Positions 1-9,427 of a stretch of DNA of 64,000 nucleotides are shown one piece after another; the stretch's first letter is position 1; each line of letters opens with the position of its first letter. The translations under genes and the position numbers were made by a program. The notes under the pieces are model-generated. The model saw only the letters and a program-made list of their open reading frames with translations, had not been told where the DNA came from and did no database searches. Source of the DNA: Polynucleobacter meluiroseus (lineage in GTDB: Bacteria > Pseudomonadota > Gammaproteobacteria > Burkholderiales > Burkholderiaceae); NCBI GenBank assembly GCA_945881875.1, contig CAMCVH010000001.1:1-64000 (forward strand). The letters are read 5' to 3'.

Positions 1-64
1 CAATCACTCTTGCAAGATAGTGACGACCGTAGGATGCGACAAGTAAGGCTTTGAATGATTTCAT
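1..64 (-). CDS. rsgA: Ribosome small-subunit GTPase RsgA, N-terminal fragment
   Basis: Only the first 21 codons lie in the window; the gene runs off the left edge. The minus-strand ATG at 64 opens a frame reading MKSFKALLVASYGRHYLARV, which resembles the start of the OB-fold domain of RsgA (the Ala-x-x-Gly-Arg region). RsgA is a circularly permuted GTPase that helps late 30S subunit maturation. It begins 19 bases after the stop of the M48 protease gene on the same strand, so the two are probably cotranscribed. The call rests on a short match and on an RsgA/M48/orn neighbourhood expected in related genomes, so it is tentative. Confidence 0.5.
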   Translation of the reverse strand, partial: MKSFKALLVASYGRHYLARVI

Positions 65-83
65 TAACAGTTATCTTAATCCC

Positions 84-1337
84 TTAGTGTGCAAGCTTTT
101 GTAAGTGCGCAATTCTTAATGGTGCTGGCGGATGAGAATCATAAAATTTGGAATACAAAGGATCCGGCGTTAAGGTTGCCGCATTATCTTGATAGAGCTT
201 GACCAATGCACTAATTAAATCATGAGCAGAAGCTTTTTCTGCTGCAAAAGTATCCGCTTCGTATTCATGTTTGCGTGAGCCCATGCTGTTGATCGGCGTC
301 AAGAAAAATCCAAAGACTGGCATGACCAACATAAACAAAACCAATGCTAGACCAGCGTTGTAGCCATTCAAATCAGGCATAACGCCTAAGCCTAAATAGA
401 ACCAAGCTTGAGTGGATATCCAACCCAACAAACCTAAAACTACAAAACTTAAAGCAAAAGACTGGATCAAGCGTTTACGAATATGTTGGCGTTTGAAGTG
501 ACCTAACTCATGAGCTAAGACAGCCTCGATTTCTTGTGGGTTCAGGCGCTCAATCAAAGTATCAAAAAACACAATGCGCTTAGCTTTGCCCATCCCAGTG
601 AAGTAGGCATTGCCATGAGCACTTCTTTTGCTACCATCCATGATGAATAGACCCTGGCTGGTGAAGTCACATCGATGGAGTAATTGTTCAATACGATCTT
701 TTAAAGGACCATCCTCTAATGGTTTGAACTTATTAAATAGAGGTGCAATAAAAGTTGGGAATAGCCACAATAAAAGTGCATTGAAGCCTACCCAGACAAA
801 CCAAGTCCAAATCCACCAATATTGACCGGCTTCAGTCATGAGAGATAAAACAAACCATAGCAAAGGCAAACCAATGACTAAACCTAAAAGAATGCCTTTG
901 ATGGAGTCCATGATGTACAGCTTGGCTGTCATGCGATTAAAACCAAATTGCTCCTCAATACCAAATTGGCGATAAAGAGAAAAAGGCAGATCAATGATTC
1001 CGGTAATGACGCTGATTAAAACCAGTAGGGCGATTTGTTGAGCAATCCCAGGGCCTAATAACTCAAGGCTTACATTGTGGATGATCTGTATGCCACCTAA
1101 AAGAGTAAAGGCAATCAAAATGGCTGCAGAAAGACCGATTTCAAATAAACCTAAGCGTAATTTAGCCATTGTGTAGTCAGCGGCTTTATGATGCTCAACT
1201 AATGAGACTTTGTTAGCAAAGTCGCCAGGCACTTGGTCCCGATGCTTAGCAATATGCTTAATTTGGCGACCTGCTAAGTAATAGCGGGTTGCGGTAGTTA
1301 GGACCAAGCCTAAAATAAAGATTAATGTAAATGTCAT
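84..1337 (-). CDS. M48 family zinc metallopeptidase (Ste24/CAAX-protease type)
   Basis: This 417-residue membrane protease belongs to the M48 Ste24/HtpX group, which cleaves membrane or misfolded proteins at the inner membrane. The zinc motif HELGH is at residues 276-280, and a downstream EYEAD segment supplies the third ligand glutamate. Hydrophobic segments lie at about residues 3-20, 67-85, 100-120 and 145-165, with two more after the zinc site, the usual Ste24 topology. It is transcribed divergently from orn with only 15 bases between the start codons, and rsgA follows on the same strand. The family is clear; the substrate is unknown. Confidence 0.9.
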   Translation of the reverse strand: MTFTLIFILGLVLTTATRYYLAGRQIKHIAKHRDQVPGDFANKVSLVEHHKAADYTMAKLRLGLFEIGLSAAILIAFTLLGGIQIIHNVSLELLGPGIAQQIALLVLISVITGIIDLPFSLYRQFGIEEQFGFNRMTAKLYIMDSIKGILLGLVIGLPLLWFVLSLMTEAGQYWWIWTWFVWVGFNALLLWLFPTFIAPLFNKFKPLEDGPLKDRIEQLLHRCDFTSQGLFIMDGSKRSAHGNAYFTGMGKAKRIVFFDTLIERLNPQEIEAVLAHELGHFKRQHIRKRLIQSFALSFVVLGLLGWISTQAWFYLGLGVMPDLNGYNAGLALVLFMLVMPVFGFFLTPINSMGSRKHEYEADTFAAEKASAHDLISALVKLYQDNAATLTPDPLYSKFYDSHPPAPLRIAHLQKLAH

Positions 1338-1352
1338 GAGAAGATTATAGGG

Positions 1353-1937
1353 ATGAGTACAACAAGAAAGAATGACCGTTTAGTTTGGGTGGATATGGAG
1401 ATGTCTGGTTTGATGCCTGACACCGACCGAATTCTAGAAATAGCCATGATTGTGACAGATGGCGACTTGAACATTATCGCTGAAGGTCCGGTTTTGGTCG
1501 TTCATCAAGAAGATGCTGTTTTAGATGGCATGGATTCTTGGAATAAAGGAACTCACGGAAGATCTGGCCTAATTGATAAAGTGAAAGCATCAACCCTCAC
1601 TGAGGCTGAGGTAGAGGCTCATTGTATTGCTTTCCTCCAACAGCATCTTAAAGCGGGTATCACGCCAATGTGTGGCAATACGATCCATCAAGACCGCCGT
1701 TTTATGTACCGCTATATGCCTAAGCTGGAAGCTTATTTCCACTACCGTAATATCGATGTTTCAACGATTAAAGAATTATGTAAGCGTTGGCAGCCAGAGA
1801 TTGCCAAAGGCTTTTCAAAGCAGCAGGCTCATACGGCGCTGGCTGATATTCTTGAGTCCATTGAAGAATTGCGTTATTACCGTGAAAAATTATTTATCCC
1901 TACTGTGGGTGACGCACCCATCGCTGAAGGTAACTAA
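1353..1937 (+). CDS. orn: Oligoribonuclease
   Basis: Orn is a DEDDh 3'-5' exoribonuclease that degrades 2-5 nt RNA and pGpG, completing mRNA decay and c-di-GMP turnover. The 194-residue length is typical. The first catalytic pair is in WVDMEMSGL near residue 13 (Asp, Glu). The third Asp lies in the NTIHQDRRF region, and the terminal His/Asp is in [17 protein letters not shown] near residue 160. The stop codon is immediately followed by the ATG of the AEC carrier gene, so the two are likely one transcript. The start is supported by its position just past the divergent M48 start. Confidence 0.96.
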   Translation: MSTTRKNDRLVWVDMEMSGLMPDTDRILEIAMIVTDGDLNIIAEGPVLVVHQEDAVLDGMDSWNKGTHGRSGLIDKVKASTLTEAEVEAHCIAFLQQHLKAGITPMCGNTIHQDRRFMYRYMPKLEAYFHYRNIDVSTIKELCKRWQPEIAKGFSKQQAHTALADILESIEELRYYREKLFIPTVGDAPIAEGN

Positions 1938-2825
1938 ATGTTTTTAAAAATTGCTGCCATAATCACGCCAGTCGTTTTAATCATCCTTGTTGGTTGGTTA
2001 TATGGCCGCAAAACTCATCCTGATATGTCAGGTATTAATAAAGCAACGATTGATGTCATTGCACCATTATTGGTGACCTCAGCTTTTATTAGTAGAGACT
2101 TTGTCTTGGTAGACCATTGGAGCTTATTGCTCTGTGGGGTTGCGATTGTGGTGGGTTCAGGCATCTTAGCTTGGCCGATTGCCAAGATCTCAGGCATGGA
2201 TCCTAAAACCTTTGTGCCGCCCATGATGTTCAATAACTGCGGCAATATGGGTTTACCTCTAGCCGTCTTTGCTTTCGGATCAGTAGGGTTAGCGCCGGCA
2301 GTAGCCTTGTTTGCGATCTCTAATTTATTGCATTTTACATTGGGCGTTAAGCTGGTTAATCCAAAAGCTTCAGTCAGTGGTGTCTTTGCTAACCCCATGG
2401 TCATTGCCACCATTCTTGGAGTCTTTTTATCGAGCACTAAACATCTCTACACCTTACCTGAGCCTCTTTACCAGTCGATCAAACTTTTAGGCGATGCCAC
2501 AATACCTCTCATGTTGTTCTCTTTGGGTGTGAGGATGAAAGATGCCAACTTAAGACATTGGCGTGAAGGTTTCTTGGGCGCCGTGATTTGTCCTATCACC
2601 GGCATCACCATTGCCTTGCTGATTTCACCTCTGATTGAAATGACCGAATTACAGCGAGGCTTGTTATTTGTGTTTGCCAGCTTACCGCCTGCGGTACTGA
2701 ACTTCCTAGTAGCCGATCGGAACAAACAAGATCCAGAACTGGTGGCATCGATTGTCCTACTCGGCAATCTCTCCGCTATGTTCTTTGTACCAATCGGTCT
2801 TTATTTAGGCTTGAGACAAACTTAG
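1938..2825 (+). CDS. AEC family transporter (auxin efflux carrier type)
   Basis: This 295-residue integral membrane protein has about ten hydrophobic segments arranged as two halves. The half-ends carry the broken-helix motifs NNCGNMGLPLA (near residue 100) and PPAVLNFLVA (near residue 255), which are typical of the AEC family. Members export or import small organic anions such as malate or malonate. The ATG directly abuts the orn stop codon, implying cotranscription. The substrate cannot be read from the sequence. Confidence 0.88.
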   Translation: MFLKIAAIITPVVLIILVGWLYGRKTHPDMSGINKATIDVIAPLLVTSAFISRDFVLVDHWSLLLCGVAIVVGSGILAWPIAKISGMDPKTFVPPMMFNNCGNMGLPLAVFAFGSVGLAPAVALFAISNLLHFTLGVKLVNPKASVSGVFANPMVIATILGVFLSSTKHLYTLPEPLYQSIKLLGDATIPLMLFSLGVRMKDANLRHWREGFLGAVICPITGITIALLISPLIEMTELQRGLLFVFASLPPAVLNFLVADRNKQDPELVASIVLLGNLSAMFFVPIGLYLGLRQT

Positions 2826-2844
2826 TCAACAAAGATAAAACGAT

Positions 2845-3486
2845 CTAGCTTTTAGCCCTAATCGCTGACTTAGGTCTAAAAGCTTTGAGAACCGCTTCAT
2901 TCGTTTCAATGTAAGGTCCACCAATCAAATCAATGCAATAGGGTACTGCTGCAAAAATGCCTGGCATGATCGATTTGCCATCACTGTCTTTCAGACCTTC
3001 CAATGTTTCTTGAACAGCCTTAGGTTGTCCCGGTAAATTAATAATCAGGGCTGCATGGTCATCAATCTCTCTAAGTGCAGCAACCTGCCTAGATAAAATA
3101 GCCGTAGGAACGAATTTAAGGCTGATTTGGCGCATTTGTTCACCAAACCCAGGCATCTCACGGGTTGAAACCGCCAAAGTCGCCTCAGGCGTCACATCGC
3201 GTCTTGAGGGTCCTGTACCGCCAGTGGTGAGAACCAAGTCACAGCCCACCAAATCAATCAACTCAATAATCGTTTTAGATATGAGTTCTTTTTCATCTGG
3301 AATGAGGCGAGACTCCATATGCCATGGAGACAATAGAGTTTTGCTGAACCAATTTTCCAAAGCGGGGATACCCTCGTCTTGGTAAACGCCACTGCTGGCT
3401 CGGTCAGAAATGGAGATCAAGCCAATCCAAACTTCATCAGGATGTTGGCGATTCTTATTTTTCGAATTTGTAATATTTGTACTCAT
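2845..3486 (-). CDS. mogA: Molybdopterin adenylyltransferase (MogA/MoaB family)
   Basis: The enzyme adenylylates molybdopterin before molybdate insertion by MoeA. The 213-residue protein has the family landmarks: GLISISDRASSGVYQDEG near residue 22, LTTGGTGPSRRDVTPEAT near residue 85, and an INLPGQPKA loop near residue 150. An N-terminal tail rich in Asn and Lys precedes the core. It is divergent from pmbA with 26 bases between start codons. Its pathway partners moeA and moaA lie 7-10 kb away on the same strand, so the molybdopterin genes here are split rather than in one operon. Confidence 0.92.
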   Translation of the reverse strand: MSTNITNSKNKNRQHPDEVWIGLISISDRASSGVYQDEGIPALENWFSKTLLSPWHMESRLIPDEKELISKTIIELIDLVGCDLVLTTGGTGPSRRDVTPEATLAVSTREMPGFGEQMRQISLKFVPTAILSRQVAALREIDDHAALIINLPGQPKAVQETLEGLKDSDGKSIMPGIFAAVPYCIDLIGGPYIETNEAVLKAFRPKSAIRAKS

Positions 3487-3512
3487 ATCTCAATTCTAGC
3501 TATGATTGCGGT

Positions 3513-4865
3513 ATGTTTTCACATACACCCCAACAATTACAAGAATTAGTTTCTTATTTATTGTCTGAAGCCAAGGCTTTGGGCGCCACAAATGCCGCTG
3601 CAGAGCTCTCCGAAGGTAATGGTTTATCTGTCTCCGTTCGTAAGGGCGATATCGAAACCATTGAGCAAAATCTAGATAAACAGGCAGGCGTCACCGTTTT
3701 TATCGGTCAGCGTCGCGGTAATGCAGGCACCAGTGATTTTTCTAAAGAATCACTGAAGGCCAGTGTCCAAGCAGCCTTTCATATCGCGCAACATACTGCA
3801 GAAGATGATTGTGCTGGATTAGCCGAAGCTCATCTATTTGAAAAAAATCCAAAAGATCTTGATTTGTTCCATCCATGGAACATTACAACAGCTGATGCGG
3901 CTGAGATTGCCAGAGATGCTGAACAAGGGGCTTTTGCAGTCAGCAAGAATATCTCCAATAGTGATGGCGCCTCCGTGTCTGCTCAGCAATCGCACTTTAT
4001 GTTGGGAACTAGTAATGGTTTTATGGGAGGCTATGCTATTTCAAGGCATTACATTTCATGTACGCCAATTGCTAGTGCCTCTAATAAAAAAGGCGCTGCT
4101 ATGCAGCGTGATGATTGGCACACAACGTCAAGGGCGCCAAGTGATTTAGCTGACCCAAAAACAATTGGTGCCTACGCTGCCAAAAGAGCTCTCGCCCGAT
4201 TAGGTGCTCGTTCTATCTCAACACGTCATTGTCCGATTATTTTTGAAGCACCATTAGCAGCTGGATTATTAGGTGCCTATGTACAAGCGACATCTGGTGG
4301 TCCTCTTTACAGAAAATCAAGTTTTTTATTAGATAGCATCGGCCAGCAAGTTTTTCCGAAGCACATCGACTTGTATGAAGAGCCACACATTCCTCGTTTA
4401 ACCGGCAGTGCGCCGTTTGATGAAGAGGGTGTTAAAACTCGATCTCGTAAAGTGATTGATGCGGGAGTGGTGCAAGGATATTTCTTATCCACTTATTCAG
4501 CTAGGAAGCTGGGCATGAAAACTACGGGTAACGCAGGCGGATCCCACCAGCTTCAGTTAAAGAGTCGTCTCACAAAACCATCTGATAACTTGCCAGCACT
4601 CTTGAAAAAGATGGGTACTGGTTTATTGGTAACTGACTTAATGGGTCAAGGCGTTAACTCTGTCAACGGCGATTATTCTCGTGGGGCATTTGGGTATTGG
4701 GTTGAAAACGGCGTGATCATTCATCCTGTTGAAGAGATCACCATTGCTGGCAACTTAAAAGATATGTTCAAACAAATCGTGGCGATTGGTTCTGACACGA
4801 TTGTTAGAGGCACTAAAGAAACAGGCTCGATACTGATTGAGAATATTGCGGTCGGTGGTCGTTGA
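3513..4865 (+). CDS. pmbA: Metalloprotease PmbA/TldE
   Basis: PmbA (TldE) pairs with TldD in a heterodimeric protease that acts on microcin precursors and the CcdA antitoxin. The chosen ATG at 3513 gives 450 residues, the family length. An in-frame ATG at 3477 exists but overlaps the divergent mogA start and adds an atypical leader. The N-terminal VRKGDIETIEQN segment and the C-terminal VNSVNGDYSRGAFGYWVENG and EITIAGNL motifs are diagnostic for TldD/PmbA. The TldE partner lacks the zinc HExxxH site, and none is seen here. No tldD is in the window. Confidence 0.93.
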   Translation: MFSHTPQQLQELVSYLLSEAKALGATNAAAELSEGNGLSVSVRKGDIETIEQNLDKQAGVTVFIGQRRGNAGTSDFSKESLKASVQAAFHIAQHTAEDDCAGLAEAHLFEKNPKDLDLFHPWNITTADAAEIARDAEQGAFAVSKNISNSDGASVSAQQSHFMLGTSNGFMGGYAISRHYISCTPIASASNKKGAAMQRDDWHTTSRAPSDLADPKTIGAYAAKRALARLGARSISTRHCPIIFEAPLAAGLLGAYVQATSGGPLYRKSSFLLDSIGQQVFPKHIDLYEEPHIPRLTGSAPFDEEGVKTRSRKVIDAGVVQGYFLSTYSARKLGMKTTGNAGGSHQLQLKSRLTKPSDNLPALLKKMGTGLLVTDLMGQGVNSVNGDYSRGAFGYWVENGVIIHPVEEITIAGNLKDMFKQIVAIGSDTIVRGTKETGSILIENIAVGGR

Positions 4866-4915
4866 TTAACTAAAGCAGCTAATTAACTAAGCCAGCCAAT
4901 TAAGCAAGCCAAGTA
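4865..4915. repeat. Three imperfect 17-bp tandem repeats
   Basis: Starting on the last base of the pmbA stop codon, the unit ATTAACTAAAGCAGCTA is followed by ATTAACTAAGCCAGCCA and ATTAAGCAAGCCAAGTA, at 4865-4881, 4882-4898 and 4899-4915, then a partial ATTA. The block fills the gap between convergent pmbA and folA. Copies differ at up to five positions. No function is evident. It may vary in copy number between strains. Confidence 0.75.
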
Positions 4916-4920
4916 ATTAT

Positions 4921-5400
4921 TTAAAGATTACTTTCGTAAGTCACAAAAGCAAAACCTATTTGACCATTGTGATGTTCTTCTCTTGACACTTCTTTCCAAA
5001 GCATCTCGTCAACATTTGGGAAGTAGGCGTCACCATCAACTTCGATATCCACTTCAGTGATGATTAGCTTATCAACATAGATGAGAGCTTCATCGTAGAT
5101 TTGTGCGCCACCAATAATAAAAGCCTTGTCACTGCCTGAGCACGCATCAATGGCATCATCTAATGATTCAAATACTTCTGCGTCAGCAGCTTCATAATCA
5201 GGATTGCGACTCACCACAATATTTCTGCGACCTGGAAGCGCTTTACCGAGAGATTCCCAAGTATTGCGACCCATGATGATAGGGTGACCTAGAGTCGTAT
5301 TTTTAAAATGCTTAAGATCTTCAGGTAAGCGCCAAGGCAAGGTATTGTTAACGCCAATAACGCCATTTTTAGCGCGCGCGACAATGATGGCTAATTCCAA
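4921..5400 (-). CDS. folA: Dihydrofolate reductase
   Basis: It reduces dihydrofolate to tetrahydrofolate with NADPH. The 159-residue length and motifs fit type I chromosomal DHFR: IGVNNTLPWRLPEDLKHFK near residues 16-34 with the substrate-binding acidic residue (Glu in LPED), MGRNTWESLG near residue 43, and FIIGGAQIY near residue 93. It lies 16 bases downstream of thyA on the same strand, the classic thyA-folA operon. ThyA generates dihydrofolate and FolA recycles it. Confidence 0.97.
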   Translation of the reverse strand: MELAIIVARAKNGVIGVNNTLPWRLPEDLKHFKNTTLGHPIIMGRNTWESLGKALPGRRNIVVSRNPDYEAADAEVFESLDDAIDACSGSDKAFIIGGAQIYDEALIYVDKLIITEVDIEVDGDAYFPNVDEMLWKEVSREEHHNGQIGFAFVTYESNL

Positions 5401-5416
5401 AATAATTCCTTAAAAC

Positions 5417-6211
5417 TTAAATAGCCACAGGGGCTTTGATCTGGTCGTGATGTTTGTAACCCACCAACTCAAAATCCTCGTACTCATAATCAAAGATAGA
5501 GGCTGGTTGACGGTGGATTGCTAGTTGAGGAAGGTCAAGGGGCTCACGTGAAAGCTGAAGCTTCACTTGCTCCATATGATTGGTGTATAGGTGACAATCG
5601 CCACCGGTCCAAACAAAGTCACCTGGCGTTAAACCAGTTTGCTGGGCAATCATATGAGTGAGTAATGCATAGCTGGCGATATTAAAAGGTACGCCTAAGA
5701 AAATATCCGCACTGCGTTGATAAAGTTGGCAAGACAGCTTGCCATCAGCAACATAAAACTGGAAAAAAGCATGGCAAGGTGGCAAGGCCATACGTGGAAT
5801 CTCAGCGACGTTCCACGCGGAAACAATCAGACGACGAGAATCAGGATTATTCTTAATTTGTTCGATCAGTTGGCTGATTTGGTCAATGTGCTCGCCATTA
5901 GGCGCAGGCCAAGAACGCCATTGATAACCGTAGATCGGACCTAGTTCACCATCCTCTTTGGCCCACTCATCCCAAATGCTTACGCCACGTTCTTTTAACC
6001 AATTGTTATTGGTACTACCTTGTAAAAACCAAAGCAACTCAACAATGATGGATCTGAGGTGAAGTTTCTTAGTCGTAACAACCGGAAAACCCTCTTGTAA
6101 GTTAAAGCGCATTTGGTGGCCGAAGACAGAAACTGTGCCCGTACCTGTGCGGTCTGATTTATGAGTGCCGTTGGCCAAAACATGGCGCATGAGATCTTGA
6201 TATTGCTTCAT
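5417..6211 (-). CDS. thyA: Thymidylate synthase
   Basis: ThyA methylates dUMP to dTMP using methylene-tetrahydrofolate. The protein has 264 residues, as in E. coli. The catalytic Cys is in [12 protein letters not shown] near residue 146, followed by the dUMP-binding [19 protein letters not shown] stretch. The C-terminus ends in PVAI, as is conserved for this enzyme. It is upstream of folA in the same operon and 18 bases downstream of the ABC ATPase gene on the same strand, so readthrough is possible. Confidence 0.98.
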   Translation of the reverse strand: MKQYQDLMRHVLANGTHKSDRTGTGTVSVFGHQMRFNLQEGFPVVTTKKLHLRSIIVELLWFLQGSTNNNWLKERGVSIWDEWAKEDGELGPIYGYQWRSWPAPNGEHIDQISQLIEQIKNNPDSRRLIVSAWNVAEIPRMALPPCHAFFQFYVADGKLSCQLYQRSADIFLGVPFNIASYALLTHMIAQQTGLTPGDFVWTGGDCHLYTNHMEQVKLQLSREPLDLPQLAIHRQPASIFDYEYEDFELVGYKHHDQIKAPVAI

Positions 6212-6229
6212 AAAATGATTCTACTACTT

Positions 6230-7309
6230 CTAAGATTTGCTAAATGTAACAACGTGATCAGCTACCAACTTGATACCAATCTTTTCACCAATCGCATGAT
6301 CGTGATGACTTGGCACCATGGCCATAATCTCTTGACCCGATTCAAGCGCTAATGTGTACAAAAAGTCACCACCCCTGAAAGCTTTACTAACGACTTTAGC
6401 TTGAAGGGAGCTGTCATCATCATGAATAATATCGTCAGCTCTTAAAAGAACATCCACTTCTTCACCAGGTAATCCGTAACTAGATTGAGGTAACGGTAAG
6501 CTGCCTAACTCAATTTCAACTGAGGGGCCCGCTTGCGTTGTGCCAGGCACAAATACGCCATAGCCAACGAAGTCTGCAACAAATCGCGTTGCTGGTCGGT
6601 GGTAGAGGTTGTAAGCACTATCCCATTGCACTAGTTGACCATCAACCATCACACCAATATCGTCAGCAATCGCAAATGCTTCAAATTGATCATGGGTCAC
6701 TAATAGAGCGGTTGTGTTGTTCGTCTTTAGTATGTCTCTGACTTCACCTGCTAAACGCTCACGTAAATCCACATCTAAATTAGAAAAGGGCTCATCCAGT
6801 AATAGAAGCTCTGGCTCTGGAGCCATGGCTCTTGCCAAAGCCACACGCTGCTGTTGGCCGCCTGATAACTCATGAGGGTAGCGTGAACCGATATTGACCA
6901 AGCCAACGCGCTTTAACCACTCTTCTGCTTTTTCTAAAGCCTCTTTTTTTGAAAGATCTCTCAGGCCAAAGGCCACATTTTGCGCATTGGTAAGGTGTGG
7001 AAATAGGGCATAGTCCTGAAAAACAACCCCAACACGCCTTTTTTCAGGGGCAAGCGTGAAGTCTTTTGAGCTGACCAATTGCTTATCAATCGATATTTCG
7101 CCAGCTTGAATAGGTTCAAAACCACAAATAGCTCGAAGTACGGTTGACTTGCCACAGCCTGATGGGCCCAGGAGGCAGCCAATTCTGCCATGTCTTAATT
7201 GCATGGTGAGACCTTGGACAGCATCGTTCCAGCTACCAGACTTTTCGCCCGGATAGCTCACATGAATACCCTCTAGATTTAAATGTATTGGCGGCGTATC
7301 GATAATCAT
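6230..7309 (-). CDS. ABC transporter ATP-binding protein, iron(III)/FbpC type
   Basis: This 359-residue ATPase subunit has Walker A GPSGCGKST near residue 50, the Q-loop in VFQDYALFPHLT, signature LSGGQQQRVALARAM near residue 145, and Walker B LLLLDEPFSNLD. A C-terminal TOBE-like regulatory domain follows, as in FbpC/PotA-type importers. It is divergent from the two-domain permease gene, and the intervening bases hold a Fur-like box. Iron is the best guess for the substrate, from the permease family and that box. No solute-binding protein gene is adjacent. No Shine-Dalgarno sequence is evident before this ATG. Confidence 0.85.
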   Translation of the reverse strand: MIIDTPPIHLNLEGIHVSYPGEKSGSWNDAVQGLTMQLRHGRIGCLLGPSGCGKSTVLRAICGFEPIQAGEISIDKQLVSSKDFTLAPEKRRVGVVFQDYALFPHLTNAQNVAFGLRDLSKKEALEKAEEWLKRVGLVNIGSRYPHELSGGQQQRVALARAMAPEPELLLLDEPFSNLDVDLRERLAGEVRDILKTNNTTALLVTHDQFEAFAIADDIGVMVDGQLVQWDSAYNLYHRPATRFVADFVGYGVFVPGTTQAGPSVEIELGSLPLPQSSYGLPGEEVDVLLRADDIIHDDDSSLQAKVVSKAFRGGDFLYTLALESGQEIMAMVPSHHDHAIGEKIGIKLVADHVVTFSKS

Positions 7310-8896
7310 TCTTATAATTGTCGCATCTTGCGACCACGTTTAACACCCATACTCCTATCATTGATATTGGCTTTGCCAATATTGGGTATTTTTGCAGGCC
7401 TATTGAGCCCACAATCTACCAGTGGGGATGTACTTTCACATCTTATCAACACCATCTTGCCGGGCTATGCTGGCACCACTTTAATTCTGGCCATCGGCGT
7501 TGCAGTGGGTGTCGCCAGCATGGGCATCATCACCGCCTGGTTAGTAGCGACCTGTGATTTTCCTGGTAAGCGTGTTTATGAATGGGCATTGATTTTGCCT
7601 TTAGCTATGCCCACTTATGTGATGGCCTACGCTTACACCGACTTCTTTCAGTTCTCAGGTCCCATTCAAAGTTTTTTAAGAGAGGCCTTGGGCGTCTCTA
7701 GGTTGGATTGGTTTCCAGATCCTCGTTCTGTTTGGGGCGCCATCTGCGTTCTTAGCTTGGCGCTTTACCCTTATGTCTATCTACTTTGTAGAACTGCTTT
7801 TTTAGAACGTAGTCCTAGACTATTGGATGCTGCTAGAACTTTAGGCGCTGGTCCTTGGAGTGCTTTTTGGCAAGTGGCTTTGCCAATGGCAAGACCAGCC
7901 ACCATGGCAGGTGTTGCACTGGCATTGATGGAAGCTGTTGCTGACTACGGCGCCGTATCTTATTTTGGTGTGCAAACCATGACCACCGGTATCTATCGCG
8001 CTTGGTTAGGTATGGGGGATCGCATTGCTGCTGTTCAATTATCAGCAGCACTATTAGGCGTTATCTTTTTATTATTGATGCTAGAACACGCTAGCCGCCG
8101 TCAAATGCGTTTCGCATCCACGGGTCAAAGATTTCGCCAAATCATGCCTTGGCGTTTGAGTGGTAGAAAAGCTTTTTGGGCGAGTCTCGCTTGTGCCTTG
8201 CCACTATTTTTTGGTTTTATATTGCCTGTGATCATCATGGCGCATTTGGCTTTTTCAAGTCAGGAAACACTCAATGCACGTTATTGGAGTTGGTTGACGA
8301 ACACCTTAACTCTTTCGACTGTTACAGCCATTATTGCGGTCATCATTGCAGTTTGGTTGGCTTACAGCGCTAGGATTGCTAAGGGTGGATTGCAATTATT
8401 CGCCAATCGCATGGTCAGTCTTGGCTATGCTGTGCCTGGTGCTGTTCTGGCTGTGGGCATCTTGATACTTCTTGCACAGTTAGATATTGCTTGGCTTCTT
8501 TCCGGTTCATTTTTAATTCTGATTTATGCCTATCTCACTCGTTTTCTATCTTCAGGTTTGCAAACGGTGGAAGCTGGCTTGAGCAAAATTACGCCTAGTA
8601 TGGATGCCAGTGCCATGAGTTTAGGTTCTGGTAAGTTGGAGCTGCTGACAAAAATTCATTTGCCGCTTTTAAGAAGAAGTTTGCTAACAGCAGGGCTTTT
8701 AGTATTTGTTGATGTGATGAAAGAGTTGCCAGCAACTTTGGTCTTAAGACCATTTAACTTTGATACTTTGGCAGTGATTACTTTTCAGTTAGCTTCTGAT
8801 GAGCGCTTAGCTGAGGCCGCTTGGCCGGCACTCACGATTGTTCTAGCAGGCTTGATTCCGGTTGTGATTCTATCTAGGGCAATGTCTAAAGACTAA
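7283..8896 (+). CDS. ABC transporter permease, iron(III)/FbpB type (two fused permease domains)
   Basis: The protein has up to 537 residues and about twelve membrane segments in two homologous halves. Each half carries an EAA-like cytoplasmic loop: DAARTLGAGPWSAFWQVALP near residue 183 and DASAMSLGSGKLELLTKIHLP near residue 445. This is the FbpB/SfuB architecture for ferric-iron import. The ATG at 7283 would overlap the divergent ATPase gene by 27 bases and has no ribosome site. TTG at 7328, just past a TATAAT at 7313-7318, is an attractive alternative start that removes an atypical leader. The ATPase partner is the divergent neighbour. Confidence 0.85.
   Translation: MYWRRIDNHSYNCRILRPRLTPILLSLILALPILGIFAGLLSPQSTSGDVLSHLINTILPGYAGTTLILAIGVAVGVASMGIITAWLVATCDFPGKRVYEWALILPLAMPTYVMAYAYTDFFQFSGPIQSFLREALGVSRLDWFPDPRSVWGAICVLSLALYPYVYLLCRTAFLERSPRLLDAARTLGAGPWSAFWQVALPMARPATMAGVALALMEAVADYGAVSYFGVQTMTTGIYRAWLGMGDRIAAVQLSAALLGVIFLLLMLEHASRRQMRFASTGQRFRQIMPWRLSGRKAFWASLACALPLFFGFILPVIIMAHLAFSSQETLNARYWSWLTNTLTLSTVTAIIAVIIAVWLAYSARIAKGGLQLFANRMVSLGYAVPGAVLAVGILILLAQLDIAWLLSGSFLILIYAYLTRFLSSGLQTVEAGLSKITPSMDASAMSLGSGKLELLTKIHLPLLRRSLLTAGLLVFVDVMKELPATLVLRPFNFDTLAVITFQLASDERLAEAAWPALTIVLAGLIPVVILSRAMSKD
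7300..7314. promoter_or_regulatory. Candidate Fur box between the divergent iron-ABC genes
   Basis: The 15-mer CGATAATCATTCTTA matches the 7-1-7 Fur consensus TGATAATnATTATCA at 11 of 14 positions. The hexamer reading GATAAT-CATTCT-TATAAT extends to 7318. It covers the ATPase start codon and a plus-strand TATAAT. Iron-repressed control of both genes is inference from the family and the match. Confidence 0.4.
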
Positions 8897-8929
8897 ACGC
8901 TAGGACTAGACCCTAATCCATATTCAAAA

Positions 8930-9253
8930 TTAACGAGCTAGTTCTTTCAACTTACCCTTAACTTCTTTCCATTCATCGGCATCAGGTAATGGAGATTTAG
9001 ATTTTGTAATCGATGGCCAGTTACGAGCCAACTCCACATTGAGTTTGATAAATGCTTGTTGGTCACCTGGTACATCATCTTCTGCGTAAATGGCGTTAAC
9101 AGGGCACTCAGGAACGCAGACAGCGCAATCGATACATTCGTCAGGATCGATGGTTAAAAAATTAGGACCTTCGCGAAAACAGTCTACTGGGCAGACATCA
9201 ACGCAATCGGTGTATTTGCAACGAATACAAGCTTCGGTAACTACATAAGTCAT
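8930..9253 (-). CDS. fdxA: 7Fe ferredoxin (FdxA type)
   Basis: This 107-residue electron carrier has the FdxA layout of one [3Fe-4S] and one [4Fe-4S] cluster. It begins [20 protein letters not shown], with the first cysteine set C-x2-C-x4-C, then CPVDCF. A second set follows in [17 protein letters not shown] near residue 40, and an acidic C-terminal extension closes the protein. The start at 9253 fits the universal MTYVV opening; an upstream in-frame ATG adds eight atypical residues. It is convergent with the permease gene and divergent from the dehydrogenase gene. Confidence 0.92.
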   Translation of the reverse strand: MTYVVTEACIRCKYTDCVDVCPVDCFREGPNFLTIDPDECIDCAVCVPECPVNAIYAEDDVPGDQQAFIKLNVELARNWPSITKSKSPLPDADEWKEVKGKLKELAR

Positions 9254-9427
9254 GACGAGGTTCTCAAAATGAGTCAAAAGCGTATTTTATCTCAGGCAGC
9301 CAACTTGCTGCTAATAAGCTGAGAAGACCTTAAATTTCAATCAGAATGCCAATCTCAAGTTGCCTGAACTGATGGCATACAATCATCAAATCAGTCCTCA
9401 AAAATACAATATAAGCCGGAGATCCAG

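Noticed and set aside
2847-2884. Inverted repeat AGCTTTTAG/CTAAAAGCT as a mogA terminator
   Set aside because: Most of it lies inside the mogA coding sequence and it has no T-run in the right place.
4865-4915. CRISPR-like array
   Set aside because: The 17-bp units are contiguous with no spacers, and no cas gene is present.
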